This document shows positions 37,308-46,053 of a stretch of DNA of 64,000 bases, piece after piece (the first letter of the stretch is position 1; each line of letters starts with the position of its first letter). This DNA comes from Clostridium sp. KNHs214 (GTDB lineage: Bacteria > Bacillota > Clostridia > Clostridiales > Clostridiaceae). Position numbers and translations under genes: made by a program. The notes under the pieces are model-generated. The model was given only the letters and a program-made list of their open reading frames with translations. It was not told where the DNA came from and searched no databases. The stretch spans positions 372,001-436,000 of the forward strand of contig NZ_JQMW01000013.1 in assembly GCF_000744935.1 (NCBI RefSeq), in the 5' to 3' direction.

Positions 37308-38825
37308 TTACAGTGATGCAATTAGTGATGAAACTAATCCCATAATTCCTCCTAAAAGTCCTCCTAGCCAAGTAATTGCACTAAGTTCTTTGTTAGCTAT
37401 TTCCAAAATTATCTTTTCTGCAAATGCCACATCAAAGGAGTTTATCCTTTCTTCAGTTATGGCAGCTATATCTAATGCTTCTATAACTGATTCTGCTTCT
37501 TTTTCAATAAATTTGTTATAAAGATTTTTTGTCATATGATAAGAATATTGTGTAATAGTATCCTCATGGCCCTTGAATATATCCTTCAATGCTTTATGGA
37601 AAATAGACTTTATAAAATTTTCAACAATATTCTGAAGTTTTCCACAGAAAACCTTTCCAGATAGAAATTCTTCTATTTTTTTGTGGATAAATTTGTTCAA
37701 ATGTTCACTATATTCTTTATTCAATTTAATAACTATATTTCTTATATTATTATTACCGTTAATTTTATCTTTAAATGTCTTCTCTAAAGACCTTATATTT
37801 TCTTCTGTTACAAATTTATCACAAATTAAACTTCCTATAACTCTTACAGTCTCCTCTTTCCCTTCCTCAGAAGAATTTACAAGTATATCACTTACATCCT
37901 TTTCTAATATTTTATCTACTATCTCTCCTAAAAGCACTATAACTTCTTGCTTATTCTCTTCCTTTTCCATAAAATCATTTAAAATAACCATAGCCTTTTC
38001 ATGTAGCGATTCCTTATTTAAAAACATAGCTATCATAGGATTTAAATTTTTACTTATAGCCTCTTCAATTATCTCTTTTATTTTTATTTGAGCTTTTTCG
38101 CTATTTAATATTTCTCCTATTGAATCACTAATATTATCTTTTCTATTATACAAATATACTTTTAAATTATTTATTGCACTTTGAGGAATAATATCTTTTA
38201 TCTTTTTAGAGCCACCTTCTAAGTTTTTCAATTCTTCCATTAGTACATTGTTTAATTTTTCCCCTATTTTATCATTGTTTTTATATTCCAAAGCTGCAGA
38301 TAATATTTTTTCACTTATTCTATTATAAATGCTACTTTCCGTTAAAACCTCTGTACTTTTATTTAAATTTTCTTCTATGTAATCTCCTATATATTTAACC
38401 ATAGCATTTTTAGATTTTTCATTTCTTATACTATTTAATATATATTGATTTAAACTCACACTTAAATAATTACATATTTCCTGCAGCTTTCCATCTGAAA
38501 ACTCTTCAACTAATTCACCTAATGTATTTTCTGAGTCTTTTAAGCTTTCTACTTTATTAAATACCCATTTTTCTAATTTTTTATTGATTTTTTCACTGCA
38601 TAAAGATTTAACCATGGTTTCCTTTGTAAGCAAGTGATTTCCTATAGCTTGCCCTACACTTTTAGCTATTCTGCTTTTTTCCTTAGGTATTAATCCCGGA
38701 GTAAAAGGTATTTTAAATCCTAAAAATTTCTTTTCTTCATAAGGCCTAAAAAGCATTTTTATTGCTAACCAGTTAGTAATATACCCTATTATAGCTCCTG
38801 TTAATGTAGTTATTAAAACCTTCAT
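37308..38825 (-). CDS. DUF445 (YheB-like) membrane protein
   Basis: A protein of 505 residues with an amino-terminal hairpin (TLTGAIIGYITNWLAIKMLFRP), the signature FTPGLIPKEKSRIAKSVG, and a long helical middle. It ends with LGGLLGGIMGLVSSLIASL, a second membrane segment. DUF445 proteins sit at the cell surface of Firmicutes with no established reaction. The stop codon is the terminal TAA of element U2, so the gene end and the element end coincide. Confidence 0.88.
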   Translation of the reverse strand: MKVLITTLTGAIIGYITNWLAIKMLFRPYEEKKFLGFKIPFTPGLIPKEKSRIAKSVGQAIGNHLLTKETMVKSLCSEKINKKLEKWVFNKVESLKDSENTLGELVEEFSDGKLQEICNYLSVSLNQYILNSIRNEKSKNAMVKYIGDYIEENLNKSTEVLTESSIYNRISEKILSAALEYKNNDKIGEKLNNVLMEELKNLEGGSKKIKDIIPQSAINNLKVYLYNRKDNISDSIGEILNSEKAQIKIKEIIEEAISKNLNPMIAMFLNKESLHEKAMVILNDFMEKEENKQEVIVLLGEIVDKILEKDVSDILVNSSEEGKEETVRVIGSLICDKFVTEENIRSLEKTFKDKINGNNNIRNIVIKLNKEYSEHLNKFIHKKIEEFLSGKVFCGKLQNIVENFIKSIFHKALKDIFKGHEDTITQYSYHMTKNLYNKFIEKEAESVIEALDIAAITEERINSFDVAFAEKIILEIANKELSAITWLGGLLGGIMGLVSSLIASL

Positions 38826-39019
38826 AATTTTAATTTCTCCCCTTACTTCTGTATATTTCTTATGTTTCTTATTTTGTAGCTTTTTAAGTTTTCACTACAA
38901 CAAATAATTTTATTACATATAGTCACTTTAGTAAATGGCTTAAATAATAATATTATTACTAACATAAATTAAGCATAACTTTCTAGCCATCTTTGTAAAT
39001 AAATTTAAGATAAAATAAA

Positions 39020-39052
39020 TTAAGGATAAGTTCATATTTAACTTATCCTCAA
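39020..39052 (-). terminator. Terminator after the DUF3343 gene
   Basis: AGGATAAGTT pairs with AACTTATCCT around TCATATTT, with A/T runs outside. It lies between the DUF3343 gene and the DUF445 gene and would end the selenium-related transcript. Confidence 0.75.
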
Positions 39053-39123
39053 TTTATTATTTATTTTTATAAAGTGAAAAGCAAAATTTAATTTTTTTAC
39101 TTCAATTTAATATTACATTGAAG

Positions 39124-39360
39124 TTATTCACAAGAATATATTTCTTTATGAGTATTATCTTCCATTAAAAATATCTTTTCTATTTCTTCAGTTACTATAG
39201 AACTTATATCCCCTTCATAACTAAACTTTACACCTATGCCACAGTTAGAACTTAACTTTCTTGGTACAGGCATCATTTCACTACACATTCCACTTTTAAC
39301 TAAAAATCTATTGTATTTTACTGCTCCCGAATGAGTAAAAAATACTGCAATATATTTCAT
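39124..39360 (-). CDS. DUF3343 protein (putative Se/S carrier)
   Basis: A protein of 78 residues (YIAVFFTHSGAVKYNRFLVK.., MMPVPRKLSSNCGIGVKFSY). DUF3343 proteins occur with selenium donor genes and the YedE/YedF pair, and the conserved cysteine of CGIG is in place. It follows the YedF gene by 3 bases. Its role as a Se/S carrier is inferred from the neighbourhood. Confidence 0.85.
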   Translation of the reverse strand: MKYIAVFFTHSGAVKYNRFLVKSGMCSEMMPVPRKLSSNCGIGVKFSYEGDISSIVTEEIEKIFLMEDNTHKEIYSCE

Positions 39361-39363
39361 AAA

Positions 39364-39567
39364 TTATTTCCTCGCTGTAATTACAAAATCATCTTGCTTT
39401 TCTTTTACATCAACATTATATCCAGCATTTTTTAGGAATCTTTCAACGTTTCCCTTAGCTGTATTGTTATCCACAATTATTTCTATTCCTTTAGGGCTTT
39501 GTTCTATTCCTTTTTTAGCCATTAAAACTGGTTGTGGACATGACATTCCTCTAGCATCAATCTGCAT
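39364..39567 (-). CDS. yedF: TusA/YedF-type sulfur carrier protein
   Basis: A protein of 67 residues with the SirA/TusA cysteine motif in DARGMSCPQPVLMAKKGI (CPxP) and a GNVERFLKNAGY helix. The family relays sulfur or selenium as a persulfide or selenide on that cysteine. It overlaps yedE by 11 bases, which indicates coupled translation. Length and order match the YedF-only form seen with YedE. Confidence 0.9.
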   Translation of the reverse strand: MQIDARGMSCPQPVLMAKKGIEQSPKGIEIIVDNNTAKGNVERFLKNAGYNVDVKEKQDDFVITARK

Positions 39568-40645
39568 TTACACTCACATCTCCTTTTGCCTTAAAATTCA
39601 TGGATTTTTCCATATTAAAATAAGACACTGCAAGAACTACTACAAATCCTATGATTACTGCAATTTTACCATTTGGAGTAGGTCCCTTTCCACTTGAAGC
39701 CAATGAGAAGTTATGGCAGAAAGCCGCTCCAACCAACATTCCTAATACTGCCATTACTGAATCTATATTTCCTTCAGCAGATAAAATCAACTGTCTTAAA
39801 GGACATCCTCCTAAAAGTACTGAACCCCATCCTGCTAATACCATTCCTAAAAAGTTCCATAAAGCGTCATTATGTGCTACTGGTTGTTTTAAAAATCCAA
39901 ATTTAACTTGTCCAAATATTAAGTTTCCTATTAAAGTAAATACAAATATAGATAGGAATCCTGTTAATAAATAACTATCTTTAAACATTATTAAATCTCT
40001 TATACCGCCAACCATACAAAGTCTTGTTTTTTGAGCCAAAATTCCTACAATTAATCCAGCCCCTAAAGCTAACCATATTGGTGCATGTAACGAACCTGGT
40101 GCTTTCTTACTGAAGAATATAACTGCTGGTGCTGTAAATAATAAACCTAATAATGCTACATTTACCACTGGAAATAAATATCCTTCAAAATTTGATAATT
40201 TATAATTTCTCTTTAGAGTAAACCCTTTATTTAAGAAGAATATACCAACTGCTATACCAACAGCAAATCCTGCTATTCCAAATATAGCATTTAAATCTCC
40301 TCCAGCAAGTCTTAACACCATTCTTAAAGGGCATCCTAAAAACATTAAAGCTCCTACCATTACTATAAATCCCAAAACAAATCTTATAAATGGAGAAGAG
40401 CCCCCTCTAGTACTAAACTCCTTACTTCCCATAGCCATTAAAAAAGCACCTAGTACAATACCTATAACTTCTGGCCTTATATACTGAACTACCGGTGCTC
40501 TATGTAGTCCTACAGCTCCTGCTATGTCTCTTATGAAACAAGCTATACACACTCCCATATTACCAGGGTTTCCGAACTTTACTAATATTGCTGAAAGTAT
40601 TCCCACTACTGCTCCAGCAAATATTATGCCTTTTTTACCTGACAT
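39557..40645 (-). CDS. yedE: YedE-type selenium/sulfur transporter-like membrane protein
   Basis: A membrane protein of 362 residues with two homologous halves and the YeeE/YedE cysteines: VCIACFIRD near residue 33, FLGCPLRMVLRLAGGD near residue 103, TRLCMVGGIRD near residue 209 and LLGGCPLRQLILSAEG near residue 280. The GCPLR pair matches the YedE subfamily tied to selenium metabolism and thiosulfate/sulfite uptake. It is the first gene of a three-gene operon and is divergent from a cysteine desulfurase-like gene. Confidence 0.93.
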   Translation of the reverse strand: MSGKKGIIFAGAVVGILSAILVKFGNPGNMGVCIACFIRDIAGAVGLHRAPVVQYIRPEVIGIVLGAFLMAMGSKEFSTRGGSSPFIRFVLGFIVMVGALMFLGCPLRMVLRLAGGDLNAIFGIAGFAVGIAVGIFFLNKGFTLKRNYKLSNFEGYLFPVVNVALLGLLFTAPAVIFFSKKAPGSLHAPIWLALGAGLIVGILAQKTRLCMVGGIRDLIMFKDSYLLTGFLSIFVFTLIGNLIFGQVKFGFLKQPVAHNDALWNFLGMVLAGWGSVLLGGCPLRQLILSAEGNIDSVMAVLGMLVGAAFCHNFSLASSGKGPTPNGKIAVIIGFVVVLAVSYFNMEKSMNFKAKGDVSVNAD

Positions 40646-40897
40646 GTTATCCCTCCTTAATTTTTTAAATTATCATATTAATTACATAATCATTGCCATC
40701 TTGATTGTAACAATTCTATAAACATAAGTTAAATAGTTTATTTCTATGTATTTAAGACTATCTATTGTGATTTTCTATTGAACAATTATTATAAAATTAA
40801 TTTGTATAATAATTTTAAATGCTACTTTATGTTAAACTTAATATATACTTTTATTTTTGTCATATAATATTTATATTTTTACAAATATATATTTTAA

Positions 40898-40979
40898 GAT
40901 TAAACCACAAAAGGTACAATGCGGTGGATTTAAGAAATTTCATAATTCAAGTAATGTAATACTCTTTGTGAGATAATCA
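40898..40979. repeat. Family A fold-back repeat, copy A3 (short form)
   Basis: Ends GATTAAACCACAAAAGG and CTTTGTGAGATAATC, inner AAATTTCATAATT. It lies in the divergent intergenic region directly upstream of the cysteine desulfurase-like gene, 29 bases before its ribosome site. The remaining 350 bases between yedE and this gene show no other feature. Confidence 0.75.
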
Positions 40980-41019
40980 TTTTAAGCATTGACAAAAGAT
41001 TTTATTAGGAGGATTTCAA

Positions 41020-42174
41020 ATGAATAATTTATACTTAGATAATGCTGCTACTTCATTTCCAAAACCAAAACAAGTAGCTGACAGCATATATAATTACATA
41101 CTTAATATCGGATGTAATGTAAATAGAGGCGCTTATTCTACTGCTTATACCGCTGAAAATACTCTATTTGAAACCAGAGAACTTATATGTAAATTATTTA
41201 ATTTTTCTATTGAAGAAAACGTTATATTTACTAAAAATATAACTGAGAGTTTAAATGTACTAATAAAAGGCTTTATTAAACCTGGTGATCACATAATAGT
41301 TTCTTCTATGGAACACAATGCTGTAATGCGACCTATCACTTCTCTTTGCAAATTAGGTGTTAGTTTTTCTAGGATTCCCTGCGATAATGAGGGAAATTTA
41401 AGATTAAATGAAATAGAAAATTTAATTACACCCAATACCAAAGCGGTAATAATGACTCATGCTTCTAACGTTTGTGGTACTATTCTTCCTTTGGAAATGG
41501 TAGGTAAGCTTTGCAAGAAACATAATTTATTTTTTATTATAGATTCTGCTCAAACTGCAGGATTTTTAGATGTGGACTTTAAAAAGTTGAATGCTGATGC
41601 CATAGCTTTCACTGGACACAAAGGACTTATGGGTCCTCAAGGAATAGGTGGTTTTTTAATAAATGATAGACTTAATGCTATAACTGCACCCCTTATAGAA
41701 GGCGGTACTGGAAGTCTATCCGAATCCGAATCTCAACCAGATTATATGCCAGATAAATTTGAAAGCGGTACTATGAATTTACCTGGGATTTTTGGCCTAA
41801 ATGCTGCACTTAAATATATAGAAAATACAGGAATAAAATCTATAAAAGAAAAAGAGCTGGAACTCACAAAAAAATTTATAAATGAAATTAAAAATATAAA
41901 TGGAATAAACTTAATAGGAAAACAAAACATAGAGGGAAGAACTGCAGTGGTCTCTTTAGATTTTACTAATTTAGATAATGGTGAAGTTTCTCACATTTTA
42001 AACAGCGATTTTAATATTATGACTAGATGCGGACTTCACTGTGCTCCATCTGCCCACAAAACTCTAGGCACTTTTCCAAGAGGTACTGTACGCTTTAGTT
42101 TTAGCCATTTTAATACATTTGAAGAAATTAAATACGCTGTTGATTCTATTTATAATTTGATTAAACGACAATAG
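41020..42174 (+). CDS. Class V aminotransferase, cysteine desulfurase-like (EF2568 type)
   Basis: A PLP enzyme of 384 residues. The lysine that forms the PLP aldimine is in FTGHKGLMGPQG near residue 205, with VIMTHASNVCGTILP upstream (residue 150). The catalytic cysteine is in MTRCGLHCAPSAHKTLGT near residue 345. The DNAATSFPKPK start and GAYSTAYTAENTLFE are typical. This subtype is found with YedE/YedF/DUF3343 and selenium genes, which lie here on the opposite strand. GGAGGA lies 7 bases before the ATG. Confidence 0.9.
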   Translation: MNNLYLDNAATSFPKPKQVADSIYNYILNIGCNVNRGAYSTAYTAENTLFETRELICKLFNFSIEENVIFTKNITESLNVLIKGFIKPGDHIIVSSMEHNAVMRPITSLCKLGVSFSRIPCDNEGNLRLNEIENLITPNTKAVIMTHASNVCGTILPLEMVGKLCKKHNLFFIIDSAQTAGFLDVDFKKLNADAIAFTGHKGLMGPQGIGGFLINDRLNAITAPLIEGGTGSLSESESQPDYMPDKFESGTMNLPGIFGLNAALKYIENTGIKSIKEKELELTKKFINEIKNINGINLIGKQNIEGRTAVVSLDFTNLDNGEVSHILNSDFNIMTRCGLHCAPSAHKTLGTFPRGTVRFSFSHFNTFEEIKYAVDSIYNLIKRQ

Positions 42175-42282
42175 AAAAGTAGTGATTAATTATTAACTTA
42201 ATCAACGGCAAAACATTTGTATGTTTGTAAGATGATATTTTTTATTTATTTCATTGAAAAAAATTCAAAACATTATAGAAAG

Positions 42283-42379
42283 GGGCTGTCGCATTAAGGA
42301 ATTTATATACAATATATTGTTTTGCAAGTTTAAAATTAACACAATATGTTGTAGAATTTATTCTTAGTGCGACAGCCCA
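42283..42379. repeat. Family D fold-back repeat, copy D2
   Basis: Related to 8903-9000. The ends GGGGCTGTCGCAT and GTGCGACAGCCC pair; the centre is a CAATATATTG/CAATATGTTG pair. It lies downstream of the aminotransferase, between two convergent genes. Confidence 0.8.
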
Positions 42380-42530
42380 TTATTTTCATTTAATTTTTAT
42401 TTTATTTAACTCTTTCAATAATTCTACAAACGAAGTTAATTTCTCTAAATAACTATAACACTGACACACTAGCCAACTATCCCACTAACTTCTAGCACTC
42501 TAGCCCTCTGAAACCCTAGCACTCTAATAA

Positions 42531-44480
42531 TTATCTCACCTGGCTTCCTGTTGGTAAATCACCTGGAATACTTACAGTAAATAATTTGCTGTCATCGTCA
42601 GTGGATGCCGCAAGTATCATTCCTTGTGAAATCTCTCCCCTTAATTTAACAGGTTTTAAGTTAGCAACTAATACTACATATTTCCCTACTAAATCTTCTG
42701 GTTTATAGTATTTAGCTATGCCAGATACCACCTGTCTTTCTTCTCCATCTAAATCAACTTTTAATTTTAAAAGTTTGTTAGCTTTTTTCACTGGTTCACA
42801 CTCTAAAACCTTAACCACTCTTAAATCAATCTTATCAAAATCATCTATAGTTATTTCCGGTTTTAATGGCTGCATAGGCTGTACTTTTTGCGCCTCTGCC
42901 TTTGAAAGTTGTTCTTGTCTTATTTTCTCTAACTCTTCTAATTTCTTTTCCACATCAATCCTTGGGAATAAGTTTTGTCCCTTATCTACCTTTGTACCAG
43001 CTTTAGTCCCGTCAAAAGATGCTAGTGTATCCCAAGAAGTAAGTTCAACATTTAATTTTTCATTTATTTTTTCGCTAGTTTCTGGTAAGAAAGAAGATAC
43101 AAGTACTGATACAAATCTTATAGTTTCTGATAAATTATAAAGTACAGTTCCCAATCTCTCCTTTTTGTCCTCTTCTTTTGCAAGAGCCCAAGGCATTGTC
43201 TCATCTATATATTTATTAGCTCTCTTTATAAGATTCCAAATGTGATCTAATGCTTCTGGTAATTTGTAACTATCCACAGCCTCGTCTACTTTCTTTGGAG
43301 TAGCTAATGCTAAAGAGATTATTTCATTATCTATATGCTCTTTAGCTGTTGGTGCAGGTATTACTGAGTTGAAATATTTCTGAATCATAGCCACAGTTCT
43401 TGAAACTAAATTTCCAAGATCATTTGCCAAATCTGAATTAGTCTTATTTATGAATTTTTCATTTGTAAATATTCCATCAGATCCAAACGGTATTTCATGA
43501 AGCAGGTAATATCTAACTGCATCTGTTCCAAATTCATTTACAAGAATTTCTGGATCCACTACATTTCCTTTTGATTTTGACATCTTTCCGCCATCAACTA
43601 AAAGCCATCCATGTCCAAATACTTGCTTAGGTAGTGGTAAGTCTAAAGCCATTAACATAATTGGCCAATAAATTGTATGGAATCTTATGATATCCTTTCC
43701 TACAAGATGTACATCTGCAGGCCAGTATTTTTCCATTAGATCTTTTCTTGAATTTTGATATCCAAGAATAGATATATAATTTGAAAGTGCGTCTATCCAA
43801 ACATATACCACATGTCCTTTATCAAATTCCACAGGTATTCCCCAGTTAAATGAAGTTCTTGATACACAAAGATCTTGAAGTCCTGGTCGTAAAAAGTTAT
43901 TTAGCATTTCATTTTTTCTTGACTCTGGTTGTATAAAGTGTGGATGAGTTTCTATATAGTCTATAAGTTTATCTGCATATTTAGACATCTTAAAAAAGTA
44001 GGCTTCTTCTTTAGCTTTTTCTACTGGTCTTCCACAATCTGGGCACTTTCCATCTACAAGTTGAGTTTCTGTCCAAAAGGATTCGCATGGAGTACAATAC
44101 CATCCTTCATAACTGTCTTTGTATATATCCCCTTGCTCATATAACTTATTGAATATTTTTTTAACTGTTTCAATATGGTAGTCATCAGTAGTTCTTATAT
44201 AATCATCATAGCTTATATTCATTATACTCCAAAGATGTTTTATAGTTTCTACTATTTCATCTACATAAGCTTTAGGCCTAACCCCTTTTTCTTCTGCTAT
44301 TCTTTGAATCTTTTGTCCATGCTCATCAGAACCTGTCAAAAACATTACATCATATCCTGTAAGCCTTTTGAATCTAGCCACTGCATCTGCAGCAACAGTT
44401 GTGTATGTGTTTCCTATATGTAATTTTGCTGATGGATAATAAATTGGTGTAGTTATATAAAAAGTCTTCTTATTTTCCAT
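42531..44480 (-). CDS. metG: Methionyl-tRNA synthetase
   Basis: Cytoplasmic class I synthetase. The HIGH motif is HIGN near residue 21 and KMSKSKGNVVD near residue 301. A zinc knuckle CTPC..CPDCGRP lies near residue 130. A carboxyl-terminal tRNA-binding domain (DFDKIDLRVVKVLECE..LDGEERQVVSGIAKYYKPE) allows dimer formation. At 649 residues it is the usual length for this two-domain form. It is preceded by a T-box leader. Confidence 0.97.
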   Translation of the reverse strand: MENKKTFYITTPIYYPSAKLHIGNTYTTVAADAVARFKRLTGYDVMFLTGSDEHGQKIQRIAEEKGVRPKAYVDEIVETIKHLWSIMNISYDDYIRTTDDYHIETVKKIFNKLYEQGDIYKDSYEGWYCTPCESFWTETQLVDGKCPDCGRPVEKAKEEAYFFKMSKYADKLIDYIETHPHFIQPESRKNEMLNNFLRPGLQDLCVSRTSFNWGIPVEFDKGHVVYVWIDALSNYISILGYQNSRKDLMEKYWPADVHLVGKDIIRFHTIYWPIMLMALDLPLPKQVFGHGWLLVDGGKMSKSKGNVVDPEILVNEFGTDAVRYYLLHEIPFGSDGIFTNEKFINKTNSDLANDLGNLVSRTVAMIQKYFNSVIPAPTAKEHIDNEIISLALATPKKVDEAVDSYKLPEALDHIWNLIKRANKYIDETMPWALAKEEDKKERLGTVLYNLSETIRFVSVLVSSFLPETSEKINEKLNVELTSWDTLASFDGTKAGTKVDKGQNLFPRIDVEKKLEELEKIRQEQLSKAEAQKVQPMQPLKPEITIDDFDKIDLRVVKVLECEPVKKANKLLKLKVDLDGEERQVVSGIAKYYKPEDLVGKYVVLVANLKPVKLRGEISQGMILAASTDDDSKLFTVSIPGDLPTGSQVR

Positions 44481-44544
44481 TTTTCTACCTCCCTTAGTAA
44501 TATTACTATTTTTTAAATATACATATTAAAATACAAAATAAAAA

Positions 44545-44812
44545 ACGCCTCTATATGAATTTTTATCTCCACATAGAGGCGTAAATATACGCGGTACCAC
44601 TCTAATTCATCACTAATTTTATAAAAGTGACCTCAAACAGATGACCATCATCATCTTGCAGTATAACGTCTGCTTACGTACTGCCCTACTAAAAATTCAA
44701 GCAGTCTGTTCAGGGGCCATGTTCATAAGTTTCTATATTACTGGCTTTCACCTAATCCAGCTCTCTTTAAATACTTCTACTTATTACTCTTCCCGTCATA
44801 ACATTTAAATAA
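44545..44812 (-). ncRNA. T-box leader of metG
   Basis: On the minus strand the T-box AGAGTGGTACCGCG (about 44589-44602) precedes the terminator hairpin (ACGCCTCTATATG pairing with CATAGAGGCGT, 44545-44582) and a T run. Upstream, the stem I region starts GGGAAGAGTAATAAGTAG and a candidate ATG specifier lies in GAACATGGCC near 44720. Together with ileS this makes two T-box-controlled synthetases in the window. Confidence 0.92.
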
Positions 44813-44965
44813 CCATATATAACATCTATAATTATTAATAACTTTTGCACATATTATAACATATGCAAAATTAAATTTAACTTAATGATATAATATAGTA
44901 AATCTTATGTCAATACTATATCCTTAATTTCTTCAACTATTAATTTGGATTACTATTTTAAATTT

Positions 44966-45589
44966 TTAATCTATTCGTCGCTTTACATTATCATATTTAA
45001 AGTATACACTTGCCCCGGCTAACCTTTCATAAGTCTTTATATCATAAACTATTTTTCTTCTCTTAAAAAATACAAAAGATATAGCTTCCCAAAGAAAAAC
45101 CCATCCTCCAATATTAATTCCCTGTGATAACGTTACATATACAATTTCGTTTTTAGCAAAATTAGCCATAATATATGAAAGGGCTAAAAATATAAACGCC
45201 ACTATTATATATCCAAGATATTTTTTGTAAGATTCTTTTAAAGTTCTTCTTTCTGTATGATAATAAAAAGAATAGTAAGTTTTTAGTCCAGATACTATTA
45301 TCCTCTCCCTATCTTTATCTTGTATCTCCTTTGGAAGATAAAAACATATATCTATACCATATTTTAAAGGTATATCTTCAGAACAACTCTCCAGAAAAAA
45401 TACTAAATCTGGGTCTATATCTCTTTTTTTAAAAGATGCATGATCCCAATCGTTAAAAACGTCAGTATATTTATCAAGAGAAATTTCTATAATATAATTT
45501 TTTGTTGTAGCATCAACTTCATATATTTTACTCAGATAGTTTGTCTTCTTATAAAACCTCTTTATATCCAGACCATTCGCCCCTTCCAA
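44966..45589 (-). CDS. Hypothetical membrane protein
   Basis: A protein of 207 residues. The first 120 are soluble and acidic (CSEDIPLKYGIDICFYLPKEIQ), and two helices follow (YIIVAFIFLALSYIMANF and LSQGINIGGWVFLWEAISFV) with a short basic tail (KYDNVKRRID). I recognise no domain. It lies between the metG T-box and family A copy A4 as a single gene. Confidence 0.6.
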   Translation of the reverse strand: MEGANGLDIKRFYKKTNYLSKIYEVDATTKNYIIEISLDKYTDVFNDWDHASFKKRDIDPDLVFFLESCSEDIPLKYGIDICFYLPKEIQDKDRERIIVSGLKTYYSFYYHTERRTLKESYKKYLGYIIVAFIFLALSYIMANFAKNEIVYVTLSQGINIGGWVFLWEAISFVFFKRRKIVYDIKTYERLAGASVYFKYDNVKRRID

Positions 45590-45827
45590 ACTTTAAAACA
45601 TAAAATTACGCTTATACATTGCTTAATTCATCTATCATATCTTCTATTTCTATTATACATTTATATAGTATTTCCCTTTTTTTCTTATTTAATTTATTAA
45701 TAACTCAGCTTTCTCACATAAATTTTAATGATCAATTATCAATGAAAGTTCAGTAAATTAATAAATATTGTTTTATTATAAAAAATATATTAACATGATA
45801 CTGTGCTCTTAATAAAAAGATATTAAA

Positions 45828-45995
45828 TGATTATCCCACAAAAAGCATTACATTGCTTGAATTATGAAATTTCTCTGGAATGAGTTGCATAAGAAGCGAA
45901 GGAACTATTTAAATTTATTGTTCCAAGCTCTTATGCAAGTCATGGAGGAGAAATTTCATAATTCCATTACATTGTACCTTATTGTGGGTTAATCA
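45828..45995. repeat. Family A fold-back repeat, copy A4 (long form)
   Basis: A 168-bp copy with ends TGATTATCCCACAAAAAGC and CCTTATTGTGGGTTAATCA and inner GAATTATGAAATTTCTC/GAGAAATTTCATAATTC. Its middle carries a second hairpin (TTGCATAAGA with TCTTATGCAA), also in A1. The short copies lack that middle. It lies about 60 bases upstream of the MATE gene. Confidence 0.8.
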
Positions 45996-46053
45996 TTAAA
46001 TAATTTTGCAATTATACTGTAAATAAATTGCTATATTAAAAGGGGGAATTTTT

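Larger units (their letters stand above)
34615..37310. mobile_element. Hairpin-ended element U2 with three cargo genes
   Basis: About 2.7 kb between inverted ends TAGGAATATTGTG (left) and CAATATATTCTTA (right). Each end has a hairpin of about 230 nt (34645-34874 and 37049-37280). Left subterminal GCGCTCATAATATTTTTTAG has its inverted match AAAAATATTATGAGCGCTTT at the right. Between them are three rightward genes (DUF4085-like, Nudix, broken GNAT). The right 630 bases match U1, except inside the terminal hairpin. No transposase or integrase is present. The last three bases are the stop codon of the DUF445 gene. Confidence 0.8.
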
